Positions 6,108 to 13,317 of a DNA stretch of 18,494 nt are shown here, in pieces (the stretch's first letter is position 1; every line of letters begins with the position of its first letter). The notes beneath the pieces were generated by a model. The model was given only the letters and a program-made list of their open reading frames with translations, was not told the DNA's origin and searched no databases. Position numbers and translations under genes: made by a program. Source of the DNA: Gammaproteobacteria bacterium (GTDB taxonomy: Bacteria; Pseudomonadota; Gammaproteobacteria; Natronospirales; REEB76); contig JAGWNO010000017.1 of assembly GCA_028871235.1 (NCBI GenBank), positions 1 through 18,494 of the forward strand. The letters run 5' to 3'.

Positions 6108-6847
6108 GTCCGCTGCTCCGCCATCACCAACACGCCTTCGAGAACCAGATGAGGCGCAAGTGTATACCGTTCCGTGAGCTGCGACTGCAGGTATTCTGCA
6201 TCGCCACCCGTCAGCAGTACCTGCATCCCGGTTCCGAGTTCGGCAGTAATGCGTCTGACCGTGCGCTCGATGAGTCCGGCGGCGGCCTGGGTGACGCCGC
6301 AGGCGACGGCAGTGCGGGTGTTCAGTCCGAGCAGTGCGGCAACCTCCCCGGCTGCATCCGGGATGGCGGCGGTCGCTCCGGCCAAGGCCTTGCGCATGGT
6401 GGCGATGCCGGGTGCGATGAGTCCACCCAGATGGCGGCCCTCGCGGTTGACCGCATCGACGGTGATGGCGGTACCACAGGCCACTACGCATACCGGACCG
6501 CCGTAACGCAGGAATGCTCCGATCACCGCCGCCCAGCGGTCCGCGCCCAGTTGTGATGGATCGTGATAACCATTGACGACGACGCCACAACGAGCGGATG
6601 ACAACAGGAAATCGGGCGCCAAGCTGAAATGTCGCGTGCAGAAATGCGCCAGCGCTGCCGCAGCGGCGTTGCCCGCGACATTCACCGCCACGATGCGTGT
6701 GGGACGTTCCAGCGGCGACCATGCCGCCGTCAGCACCTCATCCAGAGATGTGCCGGCATGTACTGCGGCGCCGTAACCGCCAAGCTGGTTGTCACGACTC
6801 TCGGCCCACTTGATGCGGGTGTTGCCGATATCCGCCAGCAGCATCAT
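6104..6847 (-). CDS. coaX: Type III pantothenate kinase CoaX
   Basis: CoaX phosphorylates pantothenate with ATP, the first step of coenzyme A synthesis, and is not feedback-inhibited by CoA as CoaA is. The 247-residue protein shows the ASKHA-fold motifs in order: DIGNTRIKW (residues 6-14, phosphate binding), GADRWAAVIGA (101-111, with catalytic Asp103), ACGTAITVDAV (123-133), GGLIAPG (141-147) and LLTGGDAEYL near the C-terminus. Length is usual for the proteobacterial form. ATG 6847 overlaps the birA stop as ATGA, and the stop overlaps the SPOR start in the same way, so birA-coaX-SPOR are coupled. CoA and biotin supply both feed fatty-acid synthesis, which suits the linkage with plsY. Confidence 0.95.
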   Translation of the reverse strand: MMLLADIGNTRIKWAESRDNQLGGYGAAVHAGTSLDEVLTAAWSPLERPTRIVAVNVAGNAAAAALAHFCTRHFSLAPDFLLSSARCGVVVNGYHDPSQLGADRWAAVIGAFLRYGGPVCVVACGTAITVDAVNREGRHLGGLIAPGIATMRKALAGATAAIPDAAGEVAALLGLNTRTAVACGVTQAAAGLIERTVRRITAELGTGMQVLLTGGDAEYLQSQLTERYTLAPHLVLEGVLVMAEQRT

Positions 6848-7818
6848 GGCTGCAGCCTCAAGCTGATATCACCGGACACGAAGCGGCGTGTCTCAGCGCC
6901 GCTCTTCAGCAGCAGCGCGCCATCATCATCCACGCCCAGTGCCATACCGGTGATGACCTGACCCTGATGGTGCAGCGCCACCCTCTGGCCGGCCACTATA
7001 TCCAGCTTGCGCCAAGCCGGAACAAAGGCGGCGAAGCCATGTACCGCAAACACCTCCAGTGCGGCCACCAGTTCCTCCAGTACTGCGGCGGCGAGCCGGT
7101 TGCGGCCCGGCGGATGGCCCTGGGTGAGGGTCTCGAGATCGGTCCAGGGTTGATCGATCTGCGGCCCAGCCGCGGCAGGCATGCGCATGTTGACGCCGAC
7201 GCCGATGACTGCCCGCACCCGGCCAGGTGGTTCGCCCTGCATATCCACAAGTATGCCGCCCAGCTTGCGGCCGTCGGCAATCAGGTCATTGGGCCATTTC
7301 AACGCCACACCTTGCACACCCAGCGAACGCAGTGCCTGAACCACGCAGACGGCGGTCACCATGCCGAGCGCAGTGAACCCCGGCGGCAGATCCGTGAATT
7401 GCCAGGCCAATGACAGATACAGGTTGGCGGCGAACGGTGAGACCCACCGGCGGCCGCGCCGGCCGCGGCCGCCGGTCTGCAACTCTGCCAGGCAGGCGGT
7501 GGGCAGTGCCGTAGAACACGTCGCCAGGTGATCGTTGGTCGAGGTCACTACATCCAGCACCGTGAGGTCCTGCAGCCGCGTGCGGCAAGCGGGTGACAGG
7601 TAGGCACGCAGCCGTTCCGCATCCAGTAGTTCCAGCGGTGCCGCCAGCCGGTAGCCACGACCGGGCACGCGGAATATATCCATACCGAGTGCCCGCAGCT
7701 GGCGCATGTGTTTCCACACCGCACTGCGGCTTACACCGAGCCCGCCCGCCAAGTGCTCACCCGAATGGAATCTGCCATCGGCCAGTGCACGGATGATGGC
7801 GTGGGTATTGTGGGTCAT
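6844..7818 (-). CDS. birA: Biotin-protein ligase and biotin repressor BirA
   Basis: BirA activates biotin with ATP and attaches it to the acetyl-CoA carboxylase carrier protein; with its DNA-binding domain it also represses biotin genes. With ATG 7818 the protein has 324 residues (321 in E. coli). Residues about 17-42 form the winged-helix region (SGEHLAGGLGVSRSAVWKHM). The ligase motifs are GGRGRRGRRW (about 116-125), which binds biotinyl-AMP, and LKWPNDL (173-179), followed by KLGGILVDM. A C-terminal SH3-like domain ends in RFVSGDISLRL. The frame is open to TTG 7851 right after plsY, and ATG 7827 is also possible; none has a strong ribosome site, and 7818 fits the family N-terminus best. 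It lies 33 bases after plsY and overlaps coaX by 4 bases. Confidence 0.94.
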   Translation of the reverse strand: MTHNTHAIIRALADGRFHSGEHLAGGLGVSRSAVWKHMRQLRALGMDIFRVPGRGYRLAAPLELLDAERLRAYLSPACRTRLQDLTVLDVVTSTNDHLATCSTALPTACLAELQTGGRGRRGRRWVSPFAANLYLSLAWQFTDLPPGFTALGMVTAVCVVQALRSLGVQGVALKWPNDLIADGRKLGGILVDMQGEPPGRVRAVIGVGVNMRMPAAAGPQIDQPWTDLETLTQGHPPGRNRLAAAVLEELVAALEVFAVHGFAAFVPAWRKLDIVAGQRVALHHQGQVITGMALGVDDDGALLLKSGAETRRFVSGDISLRLQP

Positions 7819-7851
7819 CGGCAGCATGCAATCAGAAACCGGTGCCACCAA

Positions 7852-8496
7852 TCAGCGCTGACGGCGCAACAGCATGGCGCGCTTGAAGCGGTTTTCGTTG
7901 CCGTGCACGAGACGCCGCATGTTGCTCCGATGCGTGAAGAGGATGAAGATCGCCATGGCGAAACCGAATGCGAACAGCGCCGAGCCGAAGCCTGTCGTAC
8001 CGAGCGCATACACCGGTACAACGCCGGCGGCAAGCACGGTGGACAGCCCCACGTAGCCCGTGAGCATCAGTACCAGCGCCCACACCAGCAGCGCCGGTAT
8101 CAACGCCAATGGCGCCAGCGTGGCGAGCACGCCGATGAAGGTGGCCGCGCCCTTACCGCCGCGGAAACCGAAAAATACCGGATACACGTGACCGATAACG
8201 GCCAACGCGCCGCACAGCGCCGCGATCCAGGCGGTATCCAGCAGCGGCGGTGAATGCAGGAAAGTGAGCGGCACAAGCGGCACGAGAGCGGCTGCGAGCA
8301 CGCCCTTGCCCAGATCTATAATCATGACGCACACTGCGAACAGCCGCCCCTGGGTGCGCAGGGCATTGGTGCCACCGGCATTGCCGCTGCCCTGGGTGCG
8401 GATATCCACACCGCCCCACAGCTTGCCGACGATAAGGCTGCCGAGAAGGGAGCCCAGCAGATAAGCCAGTAAGAGTCGTATCCCCAGTGCCAGCAT
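7852..8496 (-). CDS. plsY: Glycerol-3-phosphate acyltransferase PlsY
   Basis: PlsY transfers acyl groups from acyl-phosphate to glycerol-3-phosphate, making lysophosphatidic acid, the entry to membrane phospholipids. The 214-residue protein is an integral membrane protein with about five hydrophobic segments. Conserved motifs are GSGNAGGTN (residues 36-44; usually GSGNPGATN), DLGKGVL (61-67), GHVYPVFFGFRGGKGAA (102-118, the substrate loop) and HRSNMRRLVHGNENRF near the C-terminus. I chose ATG 8496 because its N-terminus aligns with E. coli PlsY and GAGGTGG lies upstream; GTG 8508 would add four residues. In many bacteria plsY sits beside tsaD; here it heads the birA-coaX-SPOR string and faces marR. 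Confidence 0.95.
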   Translation of the reverse strand: MLALGIRLLLAYLLGSLLGSLIVGKLWGGVDIRTQGSGNAGGTNALRTQGRLFAVCVMIIDLGKGVLAAALVPLVPLTFLHSPPLLDTAWIAALCGALAVIGHVYPVFFGFRGGKGAATFIGVLATLAPLALIPALLVWALVLMLTGYVGLSTVLAAGVVPVYALGTTGFGSALFAFGFAMAIFILFTHRSNMRRLVHGNENRFKRAMLLRRQR

Positions 8497-8578
8497 GGCC
8501 GCATCCACCTCACCGCGCGCAGGACCGCCATTCTAGCAGGAGCCCCCGTCCCCACGACGCTTGCAGCAGCGCTCCGGG

Positions 8579-8602
8579 TGTACAAGAATCTGTGGCTGTA
8601 CA
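8579..8602. promoter_or_regulatory. Candidate operator, paired TGTACA sites
   Basis: Two self-complementary TGTACA words (8579-8584 and 8597-8602) are separated by 12 bases, so their centres are 18 bases apart on the same helix face. They lie 23 bases before the MarR start and in the only intergenic space shared with plsY. MarR proteins often bind palindromes in their own promoter. Only the repeat is seen; binding is inference. Confidence 0.3.
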
Positions 8603-8624
8603 TCCATTCGCTCGCAGGTAACCC

Positions 8625-9077
8625 ATGAGCCTGGATCCCGACCGCATGGCGCAGGAGATCCTGCTGAACTTGCGACGCATCATGCGTGGCATGGACATCT
8701 CCAGCCGTCAGCTCATCAGCGAGCACGGGCTCACCATCCCGCAACTTATCGTCCTGCAGCATCTCCAGGAACAGGGGGCCATGACCACCGGCATGCTGGC
8801 GGACCTGATCTCCCTGAGTCCCGCCACGGTCACCGGCATCCTCGACCGACTGGAACTGCGCGGGCTGGTCACACGCGAGCGGCGGCCCGAAGACAAGCGC
8901 CGGGTGCTGGTGAATGTGACGCTGACTGGCAAGACCATAGCTGATACCCCGCCTTCACATCTGGAGGCGCGACTCACCCAGGCGCTGGCCACGCTCTCCC
9001 AGGAAAAACGTGTGGAACTGCATAGCGCGATCCAATACCTGGCAACGCTCGCCGTCAACCGCCGTCATGAAACATGA
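8625..9077 (+). CDS. MarR-family transcriptional regulator
   Basis: A 150-residue winged-helix regulator. An N-terminal dimerisation helix (RMAQEILLNLRRIMRGMDIS) is followed by the DNA-binding part: helix-turn-helix LADLISLSPATVTGILDRLE (about residues 58-78), then the wing GLVTRERRPEDKRRVLVNVT with the DKR motif typical of MarR. The C-terminal helix closes the dimer. ATG 8625 has only a weak AGGT site. It is divergent from plsY and 49 bases upstream of a lipid kinase gene on the same strand, so both neighbours are candidates for control. The ligand is unknown. Confidence 0.9.
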   Translation: MSLDPDRMAQEILLNLRRIMRGMDISSRQLISEHGLTIPQLIVLQHLQEQGAMTTGMLADLISLSPATVTGILDRLELRGLVTRERRPEDKRRVLVNVTLTGKTIADTPPSHLEARLTQALATLSQEKRVELHSAIQYLATLAVNRRHET

Positions 9078-9126
9078 GCGTGCCGCCTTATTCCACATGA
9101 TTCCTCGAAACATAAACTGACCCGCC

Positions 9127-10008
9127 ATGCATGCACCGCTCATCATCAACCCGGCATCCGGCCGCGGCGCGGGCCGGAAACTGCAACCGGCGGTCAGCCG
9201 TTATCTGGCCGAACTCGGCCTCGCCACCGAGGTGCGCTGGAGCCGCACGCCGGGGGACGTGGCAGTGCAGGTGCGACAGGCCCTCGCCACTCACCCCGAC
9301 GTGGTCATCATCGTCGGTGGCGACGGCACCGTGCATGAGGCGGTGAACGGCTGGATGCAGGCCGGCGGCGGCGCACCGCTGGCAGTGGTGCCGACAGGTA
9401 CCGGCAACGATTTCATGAAGATGCTCGACACCGGCTCCAATTGGCGCGAAGCCTGCCGGCTCATTGCCGACGGCCATAACCGCCAGGTGGATGTGGGCCG
9501 CTGCAATGATTTCTATTTCGCCAACGGCGTCGGCATCGGCTTCGACGCCCAGGTGGCCATGCAGGCGAACCGCATGCAATGGTTGCGCAGCAACGCCGTT
9601 TACGGCGTGGCGCTGTTGCAGACGCTGCTGCTGCATCATCAGACGCCGGTGGTGCGGGTGCGTCATGACGGTGTGGTGTCTGAAGGCCCGATCACGCTCA
9701 TCGCGGTCAACAATGGCCGCGTGGAAGGCGGTGCCTTCGTGCTGGCGCCCACGGCCGAGATCAACGACGGTCTGCTGGATGTGGTGGTGGCCCGCGGCAT
9801 GAGCCGTCTGGGCATCCTGACACTGGTCCCGCGGGTGTTGCGCGGCACACATCTCAGCAAGCCGGGCGTGTCGTTCTTCCGCAGCAGCCGGCTGGTGATC
9901 GAGTCCGACAGCGCGCTGCCAGTGCATGCCGATGGCGAGATCCGTTACACCAACGCCACCCGCCTCGACATCGAGATCCTGCCGGCGCGGCTCACCGTCA
10001 TCGCCTGA
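9127..10008 (+). CDS. Diacylglycerol kinase-family lipid kinase (DgkB/YegS type)
   Basis: A soluble or membrane-peripheral lipid kinase of 293 residues that uses ATP to phosphorylate diacylglycerol or a related lipid. The catalytic domain shows INPASGRGAG (residues 7-16, phosphate loop), VVIIVGGDGTVHEAVNG (59-75, the signature GGDGT) and VVPTGTGNDF (88-97). The C-terminal domain ends with VHADGE (about 266-271), whose Asp is the proposed catalytic base. Length matches YegS/DgkB proteins. ATG 9127 has no clear Shine-Dalgarno sequence. It probably forms a two-gene unit with marR and converges on a DMT transporter, the two stops being one base apart. With plsY next door, a role in recycling diacylglycerol into phosphatidic acid is plausible but inferred. 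Confidence 0.9.
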   Translation: MHAPLIINPASGRGAGRKLQPAVSRYLAELGLATEVRWSRTPGDVAVQVRQALATHPDVVIIVGGDGTVHEAVNGWMQAGGGAPLAVVPTGTGNDFMKMLDTGSNWREACRLIADGHNRQVDVGRCNDFYFANGVGIGFDAQVAMQANRMQWLRSNAVYGVALLQTLLLHHQTPVVRVRHDGVVSEGPITLIAVNNGRVEGGAFVLAPTAEINDGLLDVVVARGMSRLGILTLVPRVLRGTHLSKPGVSFFRSSRLVIESDSALPVHADGEIRYTNATRLDIEILPARLTVIA

Positions 10009-10016
10009 GTCAGGCG
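10002..10016. repeat. Palindrome over two convergent stop codons
   Basis: CGCCTGA and TCAGGCG flank a single G. The TGA of the lipid kinase and the TGA of the transporter form the inner ends of the two arms. A short hairpin (5-bp stem) is possible in both transcripts, but no T-run follows on either side, so it is not a convincing terminator. Confidence 0.45.
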
Positions 10017-10867
10017 GAAGTACGTCGTTGGGATCCGAGGTAGATGGCGGCAAGCGCCAGCACCGCGCCTGCCGTCTCCACCAGCGTGAAACGCCGGCCA
10101 AAAAACAGGCCATCCCACAGAAATGCCCCCACGGACTGCAGCAGCAGGATCAGTCCGGCCTGGGATGCCGGCACTTTTGCCAGGCCGTTGGAGATCAGCA
10201 CCCAGCCCAGCACCTGCCCGGAGATGCCGTACAGCAGCAGCCAGCCCGCATCGCGCCACGTGGGTATGGAGAACGAATCATGCTCGACCAGCATCGCCAG
10301 CGCCAGCAACGCCGCGGTAGCGAGCGAGATCACAGTGATGGTGGCGAACGACGAACCCATGTGCGCGGCCACGCGTGAGCGCCGCAGCGACAGGATATAG
10401 CCCGCATAGCAGCAGGCTGTAAGCAGACCCAGCAGCACACCGCGCTTATACAGGGGCGGCAACTCCGCCCAATCCGTGCCCACCAGGAGTGCCAGCCCCA
10501 GCACCGCGAGCGGTATGGAAACGGCCTGCAACCAAGTCAGGCGTTCGCGGAACACCAGCACCCCGACCGCAGCGAGCACGAACACCTGGAAATTGGCGAG
10601 CAGCGTGCTGATACCGGGACCCACGTACAACACACTGCGATGCCACATGAACAGGTCGAGTGCGAAAAACAAGGCCGCGAGGCACAATACTCCGGCAGCG
10701 GTTGGCGTGACCCGCGGCCTTTCCCGCCGCCACAGCACGATGGCAAGCAGCATCACCCCGCCGAACAACATGCGATAGAACGCGCTCGCCGTCGGCGACA
10801 CGCTCACCAGTTTGACGAACACCGCCGAGAAACTGATCATCACCGCGCCGGCGATCAGCTGCCACAT
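10010..10867 (-). CDS. EamA/DMT-family inner-membrane transporter
   Basis: A 285-residue integral membrane protein with about ten hydrophobic segments arranged as two EamA repeats: one from the N-terminus to about residue 130 (SFSAVFVKLVSVSPTASAFY, ALFFALDLFMWHRSVLYVGP), the second after about 145 (LLTACCYAGYILSLRRSR, LYGISGQVLGWVLISNGLAK). Pro and Gly residues at helix ends and LVGTDW between repeats fit the family, which exports or imports metabolites such as amino acids; the substrate cannot be named. ATG 10867 has GTGAGA upstream; an upstream start at 10915 would add a polar extension without support. It lies 64 bases after the CBS-protein gene on the same strand, with a GC-rich hairpin between them. 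Confidence 0.88.
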   Translation of the reverse strand: MWQLIAGAVMISFSAVFVKLVSVSPTASAFYRMLFGGVMLLAIVLWRRERPRVTPTAAGVLCLAALFFALDLFMWHRSVLYVGPGISTLLANFQVFVLAAVGVLVFRERLTWLQAVSIPLAVLGLALLVGTDWAELPPLYKRGVLLGLLTACCYAGYILSLRRSRVAAHMGSSFATITVISLATAALLALAMLVEHDSFSIPTWRDAGWLLLYGISGQVLGWVLISNGLAKVPASQAGLILLLQSVGAFLWDGLFFGRRFTLVETAGAVLALAAIYLGSQRRTSA

Positions 10868-10894
10868 ATAAATCTCACTGTTGCTTGTAAATAC

Positions 10895-10908
10895 CCGCGG
10901 GCCCGCGG
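10895..10908 (-). terminator. GC-rich palindrome between CBS gene and transporter
   Basis: CCGCGGGCCCGCGG is a perfect 14-base palindrome and can form a very stable hairpin with a GGCC loop. On the reverse strand it is followed by GTATTTAC rather than a real T-run, so it is at most a partial terminator after the CBS gene. It leaves open whether the transporter is co-transcribed. Confidence 0.3.
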
Positions 10909-10931
10909 CGCACACAGTACCATCCGGGATA

Positions 10932-11522
10932 TCAGTGCGTAAGTGCTGCTTCCAGTTCGGCGAATGTCCAGGCGATACCGCTGGTGTCCAACCGGACGCC
11001 CAGCTGCCGGCCGATGCGGGTGGCTGAGAAGATACCGCGAATCGCCGGGCCTTTTGCCGTGCGGGTGATGACCAGTGCGTGCTGCCGGCCGGTACGCTTC
11101 AGGGTCTCGATGATATCGCCCACTCTGGATGTGGCGACGTGTTCCATGCTCAGGGCTTCAAGGCGGTCCCGCGGCGTCATGATGTCGCACACCAGCACCT
11201 CGTCGTGGCTCACGCCCCGCTCGCGCTGGAAACGCACGGGACGTTCTCCCTTGATATCCGTCAGGGTGATGAGCCCAAGCAGGTCGCCCGCTGTGTTGAC
11301 GACGAACAGCAGCCGCACGCCGCTGTTGCGCATGCGCTCTTCCGCATTGATGACCGGCAGATCCGGGTTCACGGTGGCCGCCAGCGTCCGCGTCAGGTCC
11401 GTCATCACGTCTATGGCTGGGTCCCGCACTGACACGTGTTCCTGGAGCTGGTGGCCGGGCTGCATCAGCACCGTACCGGCAGGCGCCAGCCTGGCAGGCA
11501 GGACCTGATAATCTCGGCTCAT
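10932..11522 (-). CDS. Tandem CBS-domain protein
   Basis: A 196-residue soluble protein made of a CBS pair (Bateman module) plus short ends. The first repeat runs over about residues 50-100 (NSGVRLLFVVNTAGDLLGLI and TLTDIKGERP), the second over about 110-175 (DIMTPRDRLEALSMEHVATS, HALVITRTAKGPAIRGIFSA, TRIGRQLG). TLTDIKG and SATRIGR occupy the places where these modules contact adenosyl nucleotides such as AMP. No catalytic or transport domain is attached. ATG 11522 has a perfect AAAGGAG seven bases upstream; the frame is open for 67 more codons, but they look non-coding. A 20-bp palindrome containing TATAAT lies 46 bases upstream. A regulatory role as an energy sensor is inferred. Confidence 0.88.
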   Translation of the reverse strand: MSRDYQVLPARLAPAGTVLMQPGHQLQEHVSVRDPAIDVMTDLTRTLAATVNPDLPVINAEERMRNSGVRLLFVVNTAGDLLGLITLTDIKGERPVRFQRERGVSHDEVLVCDIMTPRDRLEALSMEHVATSRVGDIIETLKRTGRQHALVITRTAKGPAIRGIFSATRIGRQLGVRLDTSGIAWTFAELEAALTH

Positions 11523-11567
11523 GGTGATCTCCTTTAGCTGGCGAGAACCATCCTCCCGCGGGAAATG

Positions 11568-11587
11568 GGCAGGATTATAATCCTGCC
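11568..11587. promoter_or_regulatory. Perfect 20-bp palindrome overlapping a TATAAT box
   Basis: GGCAGGATTATAATCCTGCC is completely self-complementary. On the reverse strand its centre supplies TATAAT (11574-11579), placed to start a transcript about 45 bases before the CBS-protein ATG; no -35 box is present at 16-20 bases. This suits an activator-dependent or repressed promoter whose operator covers the -10 box. The palindrome also offers TATAAT to the plus strand. The cognate regulator is unknown. Confidence 0.6.
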
Positions 11588-12004
11588 TGCGTATACGGGC
11601 TGGATGATGCGTGTGGTTATCAGCAGATGACAGTTTCCGGGGAGAATGGTTGCAAGCCAAGTCATGTGTAGGCGGCTTCACAAACAGAATGCGGACCACG
11701 GGTAAAACGCGAGCAACACGCACAAGCTGGCTTGCATAATGCAGGCGAGGTGCACTGGTGTGGTCATCAAAACCATGGACATGTGAACGGTGTGTACTTC
11801 AGTCACTCCGCCACGGCGCAAGTGACTGGGCACGCGGCCACAGGTCGGCGCGCTCACGGCGGCGATGGCGGTCGGACCTATGATCACAAGCTGACGCAAG
11901 CGAAGCCACTTTCGCGTCTCATATTGCGCCTGCTGTGGCGGAAATCGATGACATGTTAGAATCACGCGTATCCACACAACTGCGCAATCGCGGCGGTTAA
12001 CGGC
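11588..12004. other. Non-coding region upstream of the arginase-family gene
   Basis: About 417 bases without a supported gene; a long frame on the reverse strand lies mostly opposite the arginase gene and is a shadow of it. One imperfect hairpin is visible: CAGTCACT (11800-11807) and AGTGACTG (11821-11828) with inner CGCC/GGCG. Near the gene TGTTAGAAT (11954-11962 region) could be an extended -10 box, but no matching -35 was found. A structured leader is possible; no riboswitch class was recognised. Confidence 0.35.
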
Positions 12005-12925
12005 GTGCCCCACAAGAAAATCCGCATCACCAATGTACATCTCGATCTTGGCGCGAGCCGGCGCGGCACTGACATGGGCTCTTCCGCCATGCACGTGGCC
12101 GGGGTGGTGCCGGCACTTGAAAAACTCGGGCACCAGGTGGTCGGCATGCGACACATTGGCCAGATTTCCATGGAAGCGGCCGAGGTCGGCAACCTGAAGA
12201 TGCGCTTTCTCAAGGTCATCAGTGAAGTATGCCGCGAACTCGCCGAGGATGTGGAAAAGACGTTTGGCCGGGGAGAATTTCCCGTGATTCTCGGCGGCGA
12301 TCATTCCCAGGCCATCGGCTCCATCGCCGGTGCTGTGCGCCATTTTAAACGCCAGGGCAAGGAGCTCGGCGTGTTCTGGTGTGACGCCCACACCGACATG
12401 AACACGCCTGAAACCAGCCTCTCCGGCAATATTCATGGCATGCCGCTTTCCGCCTTGCTGGGCATGGGTCCAATAGAACTGACCGGTATAAGCGGCCAGG
12501 TGCCGGCGCTCAAACCCGAACATGTGGTCATATTCGGAGTGCGCGATGTTGACAGCAAGGAAGCGGAGCTGGTGAAGAAATCCGGCGTACGCGTGTTCAC
12601 CATGAGCGAGATTGACGCCCGCGGCGCCGGTAATTGTCTCGACGAAGCCATGCAGATTCTCGGGCGCGCCAGTGCCGGAATTCATCTTTCCTATGATCTG
12701 GACGGTTCCGATCCGTCGGTCGCACCCGGCACCGGAACACCGGTACCGGGCGGACTGAATTTCCGCGAGTCACATCTCGTCTGCGAGGTGCTGGCCAGGA
12801 GCGGCCGGCTCACCAGCATGGAAGTGGTGGAACTGAACCCCATACTCGACATTGAGAACCGGACTGGCAAGTTCGCGGTATGGCTGATCCAGTCGGCGCT
12901 CGGCCGCACCATCCTGTGGAACTGA
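12005..12925 (+). CDS. Arginase-family enzyme, probable arginase
   Basis: A 306-residue ureohydrolase. Arginase splits arginine to ornithine and urea with two Mn ions. The metal ligands are all present: His100 in GGDHS, Asp127, His129 and Asp131 in WCDAHTD, Asp231 and Asp233 in SYDLDGSDPS. The arginase-type loop NTPETSLSGNIHGMPLS (133-149) and GTGTPVPGG (242-250) favour arginase over agmatinase or formiminoglutamase. VVELNPILD near the C-terminus is the usual conserved Glu-Asn-Pro segment. The start is GTG 12005 with only a weak upstream GGCGG; no ATG start fits. The next gene follows after 25 bases. Regulation is not evident. Confidence 0.88.
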   Translation: MPHKKIRITNVHLDLGASRRGTDMGSSAMHVAGVVPALEKLGHQVVGMRHIGQISMEAAEVGNLKMRFLKVISEVCRELAEDVEKTFGRGEFPVILGGDHSQAIGSIAGAVRHFKRQGKELGVFWCDAHTDMNTPETSLSGNIHGMPLSALLGMGPIELTGISGQVPALKPEHVVIFGVRDVDSKEAELVKKSGVRVFTMSEIDARGAGNCLDEAMQILGRASAGIHLSYDLDGSDPSVAPGTGTPVPGGLNFRESHLVCEVLARSGRLTSMEVVELNPILDIENRTGKFAVWLIQSALGRTILWN

Positions 12926-12950
12926 ACCGGTCCTGTCCGCAGCGGCGCAT

Positions 12951-13307
12951 ATGAGCGAGCGTGTCAAGGAATTCACCGAATTCCGCCGCAAGATGAACGA
13001 GCGCATCCTGGCGGAGGACAACCGCGTCATCAAGCGGGTGTTTTCGGTGGATAGCCTCACCTACCAGGACGGTGCGTTGCCGGGGAAGACCAAGGAACTG
13101 CTGGGACTCACCGCCTCCATGGTGCTGCGCTGCGACGACTGCGTGGCGTATCACATCGGCCAGTGTCTGCAGAGCGGCTCCACGAAAGCCGAGATCATCG
13201 AGGCCATGAGCGTGGCGCTGGTGGTGGGCGGGACTATTGTTGTCCCGCACCTGCGTCGGGCGGTGGCATTCCTGGACGAGTTACTGGCTACTACAGCGGC
13301 GAAGTGA
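12951..13307 (+). CDS. AhpD-like carboxymuconolactone decarboxylase-family protein
   Basis: A 118-residue all-helical protein of the CMD/AhpD superfamily. It carries the redox motif Cys61-x-x-Cys64 and His68 in LRCDDCVAYHIGQCL, which in AhpD works as a thiol peroxidase/disulfide reductase site. GALPGKTKELLGLTASM before it and GSTKAEIIEAMSVALVVGG after it are typical. Members without AhpC neighbours have varied or unknown roles. It follows the arginase gene by 25 bases on the same strand, so the two are probably co-transcribed; the functional link is unclear. Its stop is 10 bases from the converging M48 protease stop. Confidence 0.88.
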   Translation: MSERVKEFTEFRRKMNERILAEDNRVIKRVFSVDSLTYQDGALPGKTKELLGLTASMVLRCDDCVAYHIGQCLQSGSTKAEIIEAMSVALVVGGTIVVPHLRRAVAFLDELLATTAAK

Positions 13308-13317
13308 CGCTCAATCC

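Noticed and set aside
6108..6722. Upstream extension of the SPOR-gene frame into a much longer protein
   Set aside because: The extension lies inside coaX in another frame, is rich in Arg, Gly and His without any family motif, and the hydrophobic start at 6107 with ATGA coupling explains the gene.
9088..10113. 341-codon reverse-strand frame opposite the lipid kinase
   Set aside because: It is a shadow of the kinase gene, His- and Ala-rich without a signature, and overlaps the start of MarR-kinase spacing and the transporter end.
11616..11635. Single Pho-like half-site upstream of the CBS gene
   Set aside because: On the reverse strand CTGTCATCTG is followed by CTGATA rather than a second CTGTCA, so there is no full PhoB site and no suitable -10 spacing.
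11678..12685. 335-codon reverse-strand frame opposite the arginase gene
   Set aside because: The arginase gene on the plus strand has every metal ligand; the reverse frame has no motif, no ribosome site and typical high-GC shadow composition.
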